From: Vigna angularis
Taxonomy: Eukaryota > Streptophyta > Magnoliopsida > Fabales > Fabaceae
NCBI RefSeq assembly: GCF_016808095.1
Contig: NC_068972.1
Coordinates: 9,914,001 to 9,978,000, forward strand
Length of the DNA: 64,000 nucleotides
Direction: 5' to 3'
In this document: in pieces, positions 40,119 through 52,072 of the stretch
Layout of the letters: each line of letters begins with the position of its first letter
Position numbering within the stretch: position 1 is the first letter of the stretch
Program-made: the position numbers and the translations under genes
The notes under the pieces: model-generated
What the model was told of the DNA's origin: nothing
Seen by the model: only the letters and a program-made list of their open reading frames with translations
Databases searched by the model: none

Positions 40119-40783
40119 TAGTGCTGTAAAAATAGGTTGTGATCTGTGAGTCAACCTGTTTTATCATGGGTTTGAGCAGAATTGGGTTTGAAAAAAATGT
40201 AATTTTTTTATGTAGGTTAGTTTTCAACCCGGTTCATCCGGGTTGAACCTAAGTTGGCTCACCAACCCACCTAATTTAATTAAATTATTTATTATTTTGT
40301 GTTTTAATATTATTAGTTAACATTTTTTTTATTATATGGTAGATGGTGATAAAGAAGATGTTTCAAGAGAGAAAAATATTATAAATTGATCTATTTAAGA
40401 CTCTTATATTATAAGGACAAGTAATACAAAAATTATTAATATTAAAAACTTAATTGTTAGTCTTTTGTACATGTTTTTTTTATTACGCTTGGATTGTATA
40501 ATACTTTTTTTTTTTGAATTGTCTATGTAGTTTACCATTATTTTAGTGTGAAATTTATTTAAATTTGAATTAAAAAAAATGTAACTTTTTTTATTTTAAG
40601 AAAAACTTTTTATTATTAAATGAGTCAGTGAGCCAACCCATTTAATTCCCCAACCTGTGATGGAGCGGACCAGAAATTTTTTCAACTCGCTAATAAGTGA
40701 GTCAGGTTGGGTTGACTCACTAAGTGACCAACCCGTGGTGAGCTGGTCCGGATCGATTCGGATTATCCGTTTTGACAGCTCTA
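40119..40783. mobile_element. hAT-type MITE with 8-bp target duplication
   Basis: Ends TAGTGCTGTAAAAATAGG (left) and TAGAGCTGTCAAAACGGAT (right, other strand). Flanks GTTCAAAC (40111-40118) and GTTCAAAT (40784-40791) match at 7 of 8 bases, fitting a hAT insertion. GC-richer subterminal zones on both sides carry GGTTGGCTCAC/GTGAGCCAACC words (for example TTGGCTCACCAACCCACC near 40253). The 665-bp element has no coding capacity. A truncated, oppositely oriented relative lies at 17377. Confidence 0.75.
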
Positions 40784-43700
40784 GTTCAAATGTGACGGTC
40801 TTAAAAAAAAATATTTATTAAACTTAAAAATAGTTTTATTTAAAATTATTATACAAATTACATTTTTATATGTAATTTCTTACACGTCAAACGGATCATA
40901 ATTATATTTACACATACATAATATTTTTCAATTAATTTAGTGTGATATGATTAGCAAATTTCATCTCTTAAAGCATTTTATTATTTATTCAATTCCAAAA
41001 CTCTGCGTATAACAATATGTTAGACCTACGTATTACATGTAGATACCAATACCAAATACAAGTTTAGGTACATACGGGATTAATTGTTTCAATAATCTAC
41101 AAAATGGTCAAATTTTGCAAACGATAAAAACAAAACAGGCAATTTGCAAATTTATAAATTAAAAGAACGTTAAATTTTACAACACGACGAAAATAATATT
41201 GAAGTAAAATCTGTAATACATAAATGTTCACGAAATGATTGACATAAATCCTAAACATAACTTGATTAGTATCCAAAAGAGTACGAATTCAATGACTTTT
41301 GAGAACTATAAGACTTTAAAGTAATCTATACTCTCTGTATTGAGTAATTTAATGTTGTTATTATTTGCATAAAGTGTGAGAATTAAATATTGATACACCA
41401 ACACGAGTCAATTAAATTATATATTAATTACGAAGCTAGTCTCATAAACAAACAAAAATTAAATCGACAACAGAAGCTGCAATTGGAGCCTTCTTTGTAT
41501 AGTTTATTGCTTAAACGCAAACATGGTTTGATTTAGAAGTTGAAGGGAGAAAAGAAACATGTATACATGAGGATTGTCGTCAAAGTCACCTATTAATGGT
41601 CCCCATCACGAATATTCGAGGACAAAGAGAGGAATATTATTTTAAATTATTATCAATATCCATTCATTCAATGTCATGGTATATTCTCCCTTTTAATTAT
41701 ATTATCTTCTTTTAGGTCAGCCTCACAAATCAAACCATATTCTTTTCTTCCTAACCTAATATAACAATTTTTATTTCATATATTTTTTGTTAATATTTCC
41801 TGAGATTTTATAAAATCTACATAAAACTCATTTCTTATGAAATTTCATAAAAATCCGCAGAAAAAATCTTACAGAAATTGAAAAAAGTGACAGCCATTTG
41901 GTGTAGATATAGGTTGAGATTATATGGGAGATCTGAATGATTTAAATTGGGTGAAGACGTGAATGGTTGAAGTACGTGTAGTTTGACTAAAAAAATATTA
42001 ATATGTTTGATAAGAGGATGCTATATATTATAATTTTATGAATATTGTTGATTGTATGAGTTGGAGCATAGGAGATTTTCTGTTTTAGGCAAGAGTAGAG
42101 TTGGAAAAGAGACAGGCTAAATCTGTCCCTTCAGTGTATCTAAGGCCAAGTGACCCTAATGCTCTTTCCAAAATACCAAAAACAACATATACTCTTTCAT
42201 GGATTCTTTCTAAATATTAATTAACCTTTCCCTTCGTAATTATCACAACGAATATTCCTCCAACCTTATCATTAAATAAACAAATGCAAACAAAACCTTT
42301 GTTCGGTTTCTTAAGTTCGAATGCCTAGCGTCAATTTCACGACAACTCACTTTAATCTGTTCCTTAAGTTGAACTTGCGTTTCTTAATTACGCACATTTT
42401 AGCATTTTTCCTTTTCATGATTCATTGAAAGGTAAATTTCATTTGCATCTGATATTAATTCATCGAGTGCTGATAGATGCACATCACTAAAACTGTTTAT
42501 ACCAACTTAACACCACTTATATAGATTTTAACTCATAATTGTACTAATTTAATCAAAACATTTCACTACCAAAGTGTTATGATCTTAAAATAACCTAAAA
42601 TGTCATGTGTTTCTATTATAATTAAGTAAGAATTTATTTTTAATATTATCACAAGGTTGGTGGTGATTATGAGAGTTTTGAATAGCCTTTGATACTTGTG
42701 TAATATTTGGATGTGTCATAATTGATATATAGATTCATATATGAAGTTAATTAACAATTATACTAATTTTATCAAAACATTACAATAGTTTAAACAACGT
42801 CAAAGTGTAGAATATATGTGTTTTCGGTGAAAATGTATATTTATTATTTTTCTAATTCATAATTCATTTAATATATCTTTATTTATTTAATATACTTATA
42901 TTTATAAGTTATAATACATGCATAAACAAAAGATGTTCACTCTCCATACATTCTTTATGGAAGTCTTTGAGTATCATCTTTCTAATTCATGATTTAATTA
43001 ATATACTTATATTTCTCAATAATAATAATACGCATATAATTTAAAAAAATATTTATTATTAAGAAATAAACTTTAAATCTAATTCAATTTTATAAAATAA
43101 ATTTATAAAACGAGTTTTGAATTTATTTATATATATAACATTGTTTTATCTTAATCGATGTGAGATTTTCTTTTTTTTAATATGAGACTAAATTCTAATT
43201 ATTGATCTAATAACAATCGTTAGTGGTTGATACGATAACAAATAAAAAACATATCATTATAATAGAATCAAACTTATAAATTTGATATCACGTTAAAAGA
43301 TGAATTTAAAATCTAACTTAATTTTGAATTACCAAAATAAAACTTAATTTTGTTTATATAATAAAAAAATGTTTTATCTATGGTTAACGTGAAATCTTCT
43401 ACTGTCCATGCATTCTTCTTTAAAATAAATTTAGTGTTATCTCCTTTTTTTAAAAAAAAAAATGTTATATAAAATGAAGACACAGTTTGTAGTGTAAAAG
43501 GAAGGAGAAAGTAAAGGAGGGACAGAAAGAGAAATGGTTGCATATAAGCAAGTGATTTTAAGAAAAGGTGTACTTTGTCAAACTGAGACAGAAAAGGTGA
43601 ATAGAAGAGAATGGGGTGATTTCCTTTTTGCAGAACTAATAATTAGTCGGTAAAGGTTGATTAAACCCCACATACTCCTCGTTAATAATGTTTTGTCCTA

Positions 43701-44500
43701 TAAAAGGCATGAGATTAAGTATCTTTTCTATCATGAATCTGGTAGTGTTGTGATCACATGATTATTATTGTTGTAGCGTGTGCCATGTGCTTTCAAAGAT
43801 GAAGGCATCGGTGATCATTGAGTTGTTGTAAAATAAGTTGAAGTTTCACTGTCGTGGTTGACGCAGATTTGGGAGGTAAATAAGGTAAATTGCATAGTAT
43901 GAATAGCAACGTAGAAATTTTGACAAAGGAAATAAAGTAAAAGATTTTGTTTGATTAATTTCAAAGGCAAGATTGAGTTCAGTCCCCCTTTTAACACCAA
44001 CTTCAAATGCACCAAATCTTAAATCTTCACATCTCTGCATGCTCACACCAACCAAATTATCAGGTGGTTGAGAGCTACCACCTTTATACAAGATCCTATA
44101 GATTTTGACACACCAAATATTTAAAATAAAAAAAAAACGAAAATTCACTCATGACATGAAAGTGTTCAACTTGTAAACTAATCAACTATACATTTTCTTA
44201 GGAAAATATAAGAAAGTAGTTCTTTTTATATTAAAGTTGTTGCAATATATTAAATTTATTTATTTTTTAATTATTAAACATGATATAAAGTAATCAAGGC
44301 TATATAGTAAATGTGTTAACGTCTCAATTATTATTATTTTTATTTCTTAAATCAGTGTTTTTCTTGGCTAGCATTTGTCATTAGATGAATAAAATGTTGA
44401 TTCAATCAAATTAATTTCTAAATTATTGCAATAAATATTTATATCATGCAAAAATAAAAACTATATAAATAGTGATAATAATAAATACTTAAATTAGACG
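40784..44500. other. AT-rich intergenic DNA
   Basis: No recognisable gene. Two diverged versions of an ACTAATTTAATCAAAACATT segment lie at about 42540 and 42764, followed in each case by CAAAGTGT, suggesting an old direct duplication of about 225 bp. About 43070-43320 resembles a decayed dispersed repeat (TCGATGTGAGATTTTC). A minus-strand frame at 43846-44148 is mentioned under findings. Confidence 0.45.
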
Positions 44501-45450
44501 AGTGAGGGTGCAGGAATTCTTTTCTGAGACAAGTGAGGGCTAGGGCTATTGCTTCCTGCACCTCCAAAATTATCAACTGCATTCTCATTCTAATAGAAAA
44601 ATATAAGCTACCTTTCACCACTGCACCATACTGTTGCCCTCTGTCACTGTTTAGTTGCCGCTTCCATGACTGTTGCTCCTGCAGAGAAAAAACGTTACAA
44701 ATGAAAAAGAAGAGAGAAACACAAGAAAAAATATTGTTCCAAAAATTTCAAAAACATTTTATATGTTCCGGAATGTATTTCATGTGAGTTGTTCTAAAAA
44801 AAAATTCCAAGAAAAACATTTTATGTGTTTCAAAAAATTTGTTCCTTTAATTTCTTTTTTCAGAATATATTTCATGTATTTCGGAAATTTTGTTCCAAAA
44901 TTTTTTCAGGACATATAATCTGAAAATTACTTCTATAAACGGTAAAATAATCCTTTTAAAAAATTTGGCGGAGGTGCGCAAAGAACTTGTGAGGACTCAA
45001 AAAGTAAACGCTGTTGACAGGGCTTCCCTTTGGTCCAGTAAGTATATGAAATTTTCAACTATATCTTTTCACACCCCCATGATTTTCTTTATGTACCTCT
45101 ATAGAGAGGTGGAAAAATCGTTCATGATTTAGAATTTTAACTATGGAGTTTGAAAAAAAAATTATTATGCAATCCATAGATATATTCAAAATTACATATT
45201 TCAAAAATGTTTTCTTAGCTGTAAAAGTACATTTTAAATATTTATATTGCACAATATTATAAAATTCAAAATACATTTTTAGATTGTGTAATTTTAAAAT
45301 ATATTTAAAATATATAATTGAAATATATTTCTAGATTACACCTAAAATATGTTCTTAGATTTGAAAATATATTTTAAATTACATAATTCGAAAAAAAATT
45401 TAAAATTATATGATTCGAAAATTTGAACTTTTTGACATTTATAAAATTTC
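44501..45450. repeat. Degenerate short-period repeat region
   Basis: From about 44735 the words ACATTTTATRTGTTTC and TTTCGGAAATTTTGTTCC recur imperfectly every few tens of bases. From about 45230 to 45430 a second set (AAAATATATTTTTAGATTACA, AATTCGAAAA) recurs. Such reiteration is typical of subterminal regions of DNA transposons, but no terminal repeats or target duplication could be fixed, so the element type is unknown. Short frames here (44533-44918) are not called as genes. Confidence 0.4.
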
Positions 45451-48400
45451 AAGAAAAAGAAGAAGATAAGAGTGGTAAAAAAAATTGTTCTAGCTTTTGG
45501 ATGACCCATTATCATTATGGGCCTATTTTTCTTTGTTTGTGGGCGTTTTGTGGCAAGGAGGGGTGTAACTAGTAACTAAATTGAATCCTTGATGAATTAT
45601 CCAGTAGTTAAGTATTCCTTCAAGCTCACTTATTTCACTTACCAATACATTTCAACTGAAATGAGACAAGAACCAAGCTAGTTCATTTGGGGAGAAAGAC
45701 ACATTAGATGGAGAGTTACACATTCTTTTAAATATTAATAAAATCAATTAGAAGTTATGATCAGCCTAACAACTTTAATATTAAGATTAGTTTTTATGTA
45801 AACCACTTAAAATTTGGGCCATTTTTTGCAAAAATAAAATAAAATACATTATATGGTAGGGTTTACAAAATAAATAATTTATCTTTATAATAATGTATTA
45901 AACTTAATTACTAATTTGATTAATGTATTTAAGTCTTTTATTCATTTTAGTTCATATAATTTTTTTACTAAATTGAATTCAATTTTTTAAATAAAGTTAA
46001 TATGATTTTTTTAAAATTAACATTAATATAATTTATAAAGTGATTACGTACCAGTCCAATAAAAAGTTTAATTAATAATTTGATTAATAAATTTTTCTTT
46101 TGACTCAAATAAGTTTATATATTTTTGACATTGAAACAGTGTAACATCTTTTTTTGTTAATCCATTTTCAACTATTTTTCGGAATAAACTCAAAAGTCAT
46201 AATTGAGTTTAAATGTTCATCTCCAAGAAAACAAACAAAAATGAAAATCTTTTATATATAATTTTATATGTGATCTTATATTTGAAGTAGATGATATTGA
46301 ATATGAAAAAAACAATAGGATTATGTTGCTGAAGAAAAAGGGAGTAGAAAGAGAAAATATTTTAAATTTCTCATTTCATAAAAAACACAACATGTTTCTA
46401 TTTAAAAGATATAAATATTCGATTGAGGAAAAAAAACATATATAAAATACATTGATTCAGAAACTTAAATATAAATATTATTTTAATAAAACAACATTAT
46501 CACTTTTTGAACGATATTAATGTAAATTTGACAAAAAGATGTCAAAACAACATTATCACTTTTATCTAAAAATTAGACTCAAATGAATAAATAATATGAA
46601 AATCAAAACAAATGAAAAATGAAACAAAATTACTAAATAAGTTTATTACTATATGAGTTTGTTGCAAATAAATAATTATTTTTTATTATTCTTTAAAAGT
46701 TATATAAACATGAATTTAGAGAAGTGAGGCAAAGGCAATCTTAGTCTCTAAAAAGTTGAAATGGTGTGGCAGATTAAACCAAATGTTAATCAAAACAATT
46801 ATTAATAGAAGCATCATTACCAAAGCTACCTCTCACTAATTTGAGTTATTGCAGAATCACTCCTTTTGGAGATAAGTCCTTAAAGTAAACATTCCAGCAA
46901 AGCCAAGAATCATGATTATGCTTTCTACTAGCCATTGGGGTGCCAATTTAGTGGCTATTTTCAATGTCATATTCTGTTTCAACCGAGACAATTATTCCAT
47001 ACTTTATTACACCTTCAATATAATTATTAAACCCAACAAATAAATTAAATAATATGACCACACCATTATGTTAGAATGACTTAATGATTTAGTCAAATTA
47101 TGCAAGAGTTAATCGGAACAAATTTTAAAAGAGAAAAAAACATAGGGAAAAAATTACGTTTTTCGTATATTAAAATGATTAGTTTGTAAAGCAATTATAA
47201 AACTTACAAGAGAAAATTTCTACTGTTTAAATTAATTTTATTTTATAAAGAAAGCATTTTCTCGACTTTATGGAAAACACGTCTTATAAATTACAAATTA
47301 TTTTTTATAGAGTTGAAATTTTCTACTGAAAATTTAATATTGTCTATTCTTAAAATATATTGGTTTTGATATATATTAAATCTTTTTAATATATTTTAAA
47401 ATATTAAAATCAGTGTATTTAAAATACACAAAAAAAAAGTTGTATGTTTATCCACTTTTTAACAATCTCTTAATTAATTAGAGACTTTGTAGTTGAGGAG
47501 TAAATAATTATGACATGGTTTAACTTCATCGTGGGCTGCTCAAATAGTTAATTACATTATCTTTTAGTCACAATAGTTAAATTCATTTTACATAGCATCT
47601 TTGCTTTCCGTACACTTCGATTTGTATTGGATCAGATCATCAAATCCAGAAAACTGAATCATAATATTGCTTATTTATTCCGATGTTATTTTGAATCGTA
47701 ATGGTTTTCTACAATAGTATAAATAATTAAGCATTAGCTAAAGATCTATTTTTCATTTTATTTTCTATGCTATTTTTAACCATATTTATAGATGAAAATA
47801 TGATAATTGGAATTTTGAAAGAGATTTGAATCGTAACCTTTTTTTCAGTTGTTTTTTCCATCTGTCCAAACAATCACACTCTGACCAAACAAAGACGTCT
47901 TTGTTTATGCTATAAAATTCAAGGAATAACAAAGAATTTAGTGGGTGACATACAAGGACAAAACAAACATAAAAAAGAAAGGCCATGTTACCAAGCGTAA
48001 TGATTAAAGGTTACATGTCTTTCCCTCGCCGTCAAAACGTTCTCATTATTCCCTATATATCAAACAAAGATTTCAAAGTTGTGATTAGCTTCAGCATTGA
48101 TTTTGAAGATTTCCCGTTATATTAAAATATGTGATGTTCTGAATTCTGATTCTTGGCCGGTATATCAAACTAACCCGCTTTAAAAAGTGGGAACCTTCCA
48201 TGGTGCCCTTAACACCACCATAAAATGATCAAATGAAGTGATGTTCCATCATAAATTTTATTCCGAATTATCTTTTCACTGACAAGACCACAAACAAAAA
48301 CATTACTCTATACTCTAAAGTTCCTACATTGTAACTGGCCAGAATTTGAGGAAGAGTTAGATTAAATATAACCACAATCACATTGTCATTATAAAATATT

Positions 48401-48617
48401 TCCTCACAAAGTCTTCCTTTGGGGTGTAGTGGGTTTACCTCATATAGCCACTATCTAGTACGACTTACTATGCTATATCATACACGTCCTTTGAATTCTT
48501 CCACCTTCTCTTGTTTTAATCTCACAACTCAAAGTGTTGCAACCACCAAAAATACGTATTTGTTATGTTTTTATCATTATCTGAACCTGTATTTGCTACA
48601 CATCAACCACCACACAC
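45451..48617. other. AT-rich intergenic DNA
   Basis: No recognisable gene. The phrase CAAAACAACATTATCACTTTT occurs twice in nearly the same form at about 46490 and 46545. The last 500 bases are the probable promoter region of the LHT6-like gene. Confidence 0.45.
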
Positions 48618-48628
48618 ATATATATATA
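48618..48628 (+). promoter_or_regulatory. TATA box of the LHT6-like gene
   Basis: ATATATATATA sits 70-80 bases upstream of the ATG at 48698 and is followed by a C-rich stretch (GCCCACGCATCAC). A start site near 48655 would leave a leader of about 40-45 nt. Confidence 0.55.
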
Positions 48629-48697
48629 GCCCACGCATCACTTTAACTTCAAAATCCTAAGGGGGTCTCTTTCTCCACTCTTTTTGATTTAGCTAAT

Positions 48698-51554
48698 ATG
48701 GTAGCTTCTTCTCTACCTTCTAATACGTTACAGTGTGTATATGTAATCTCTTGACTTGCATTAGTTCTCTTAATTCTTTTGTGTCTTCTACTATTGCAGG
48801 AAGTTCAATCAGAGCAAAAATGGATGGACAATGGACCCTCTCGCCGGGCCAAATGGTGGTACTCAACTTTCCACACTGTGACAGCCATGATAGGTGCTGG
48901 TGTTCTCAGCCTGCCCAATGCCATGGCATATCTTGGATGGTAAACTGAAATACATGTTTGAACAAGTTTCTCTTGAACACTAATCAAGGAAAGAAAATAA
49001 AAAGATAAAGTAGACTGAACTTCTTTGTAAACTAAAACTGACTTACGGGGAAGTTTAGAACACAGTTTCTATGAAAGTTAATCACATAGATTGCTCTTCG
49101 CTTATACGAGAAGTTCATTCAAACAAGGCCTAAAAACGTAAGATGCAGCGTAAGTTGTTAAACATGGGTTGTAGCTGAATGTTTATTATCTCTTCTCTTC
49201 TGTACAGGGGCCCAGGGATCTTGATGTTGTTGTTATCATGGTGCCTGACCTTAAACACAATGTGGCAAATGATACAGTTGCATGAGTGTGTTCCTGGAAC
49301 TCGTTTTGATCGCTACCTTGATCTTGGTAGACATGCTTTTGGACCAAAACTTGGGCCATGGATTGTGCTCCCCCAGCAGCTAATAGTCCAGGTTGGGTGT
49401 GATATTGTCTACATGGTTACTGGGGGGAAGTGCCTAAAGAAGTTCATGGAGATAGCATGCATCGATTGCACACAACTCAAACAGTCTTACTGGATTCTGG
49501 TCTTTGGGTCCATCCATTTCTTTCTTTCTCAGCTTCCCAATTTCAATTCTGTTGCTGGGGTTTCTTTAGCTGCAGCACTAATGTCATTAAGGTGGTTCAT
49601 GATCCCATATATCTATTATTTCATTATAAACTAGCCTTTGAACTTGATAATTTATCGATCCCAAGTGCTAGCTTGCCATACAAGGACCCAAGGAAGAGAT
49701 AAAACACACAAACATGAGATAAGGATAATGATCTATCTCTGAAACTAAGAAATTGATTGAAAAAGATAGTTAAATGAAAGATGCGAAGTGTTTGATTCTG
49801 TAGTGAAACCAAACAGAAGCAGAGGTATGTGGCCTTTAAACTCAAGGTAGTAGTTGGTGAGCTGAGCTTTTGATAGATAATATCATAGTTTTGCAAACTC
49901 TTGATCCTTGTTTTTATGTTACAAAGTAAATTTTAGAAGGCGATACTCTTCTCACAGTATCAAATTATACTACTTTGATAGGAATGAGAGTCACCAACCA
50001 TGTGTTCTTTTCGTTGATACGTTGTGGTGTAGTTTCCATGTCATATTAACACGTGATAGGATGAAAGTAAAAGTAAAGCAAGTTGCAGATTACAAGTAGT
50101 GATTGCTATTAGAACGAAACTTAAATATAGTTTACCTCGGTGTGTTTTTATATGGTTTTCCTCCAATTAGAATTTGAGTTTTACTTCAATAATCTATATT
50201 GACATTTAATGAAAACTTTTATTACATGGATCACCAAAGTAAACTCTAATTTTTATTGAAAAAAAAGCAAGACCAGAACACTTAAGAAGCAACTGAATCT
50301 ACGTTTTGTCCTTATTATTATTATTTGAATAACACTATAACTTACTTTCATGAGGTTTCTGGTTGAAGCTATTCAACGATAGCTTGGTTGGCTTGCTTGA
50401 CTAGAGGTCGGATTGAGAATGTTAGCTATGCTTACAAGAGAAGCAGCAACACTGAGTTCGTGTTCCGGGTCTTCAATGCGCTGGGTCAAATCTCATTTGC
50501 ATTTGCTGGCCATGCAGTGGCCCTTGAGATTCAGGCTACAATTCCATCGACCCCTGAGAAACCATCAAAGATACCAATGTGGCACGGTGCTCTCGGTGCC
50601 TATTTTATTAATGCAATATGCTATTTCCCAGTTGCACTCATAGGATACTGGGCATTTGGGCAAGTTGTTGAGGATAATGTGCTTATGGCACTAGAAAGGC
50701 CTGCATGGCTTATTGCCTCTGCTAACTTGATGGTCTTTGTCCATGTTGTCGGTAGCTACCAGGTCAGAATGCAAAAACCAAGAGCTTCTACTCCAAGTTA
50801 TTTATGTTGCTTAAATAATTGTTGTGGAGAATATCAATGTAGGTCTATGCTATGCCTGTTTTTGACTTGATTGAGAGATTGATGACCAGAAGATTGAACT
50901 TCCCTTCAGGATTAGCACTCAGACTCGTTTCTCGATCTGCTTATGTTGGTGAGATTGAAAACTTATCCATGCTAAAACTGCACAAAAGAAAATTGTTTAT
51001 TTGTTAAGTACAGAGCAAGGGGATTGTTACCATGAAAAGTCTTAATGTGACAAGAAATTTAAAAATGTTTCAGCTTTTACGTTATTCATTGGGGTCACTT
51101 TTCCTTTCTTTGGCGATCTTCTTGGGTTCTTTGGTGGATTTGGTTTTGCTCCCACTTCATATTTTGTAAGGCTCTTTGCTTTCTTAACTTCCTCATGCCA
51201 TGTTCATGTTAAATTGTGAAATCTTCAAGAACTGTATTAAAAGTAGAAAAACAATGATCCGGCAAGTTAACTTTTCAGCTTCCTAGTATAATGTGGCTGA
51301 TAATCAAGAAGCCAAGAAGATTCAGCATCAACTGGTTCATCAATTGGGTAATGATTAGCAATTCTGAAGGAAACATTCTAAAATAGAATACTAAATTCAG
51401 AGGATCTAAGAGATGTTTCCTGCATGCATTGACCCTCAGTTTATGTGTCTTTCAGGCTGCAATATACATAGGAGTGTGCATTATGTTGGCATCAACTATT
51501 GGTGGCTTGAGGAATATCGCTGTTGATGCCTCTAGTTATAGTTTCTATACCTAA
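48698..51554 (+). CDS. Lysine/histidine transporter-like amino acid permease (LHT6-like)
   Basis: Eight exons: 48698-48736, 48800-48939, 49208-49591, 50369-50762, 50843-50948, 51074-51165, 51279-51347, 51456-51554; phases agree and give 440 residues. It is a multi-pass plasma-membrane proton-coupled amino acid importer of the AAAP/ATF family. Family marks in order: [20 protein letters not shown] in the first membrane segment, [80 protein letters not shown] then [44 protein letters not shown] and the C-terminal [17 protein letters not shown]. The wording matches Arabidopsis LHT6 more than LHT1 or LHT2. The short first exon ([13 protein letters not shown]) is the least certain part: a donor six bases later would also keep frame. 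The gene ends about 520 bases before the next gene on the same strand. Confidence 0.93.
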
Positions 51555-52072
51555 ATTTTTGCAATAATAATAATATGGCAAATATAATCCAGTAAATCAA
51601 ACTGGATTAGATTATCTAATTAATTAGGTCTTTCTTACTTTTATCAGCTATGGGTTGTAGCCTTTTCCCACCATCTTGTCTTTTCTTGTAGTGGAAAAAC
51701 AATCTCTGAAAGTTTATTTTGTCTGAGGTTATTAAATAACTTGGTTACTGCTGTAGTTTGTAATATTTCTAATAAACTCCTGTAATTATAAATAACTCTA
51801 ATAACTCCAAAACGAAATTTTTATTAAGAGTTTTATATGTGAAATACAAGACTCGGATTAAAACGTTCAAATAATTAGTAATGTTTATTAAAATTATTAA
51901 CTTTTAATTTACATATAAAAGTGTTGTAATTTAAAAAAAAAAATTGAAGAAATTCACAATATAAAATGTATTAAGAAGTGGGTGAAAGAGTGAGGATATT
52001 CATACAATAGGGAGCTTCAAAATCAAATGTATCAAATCTGATGTGGTGAATTTGGCGAACGGAAGGAGCAAA
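51555..52072. other. Intergenic region between LHT6-like and DAP genes
   Basis: About 520 bp holding the LHT6-like 3' UTR (AATAATAATAATATGG just after the stop) and the start region of the aminopeptidase gene. The short gap between same-strand genes means the aminopeptidase promoter must be compact. No clear TATA box. Confidence 0.5.
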
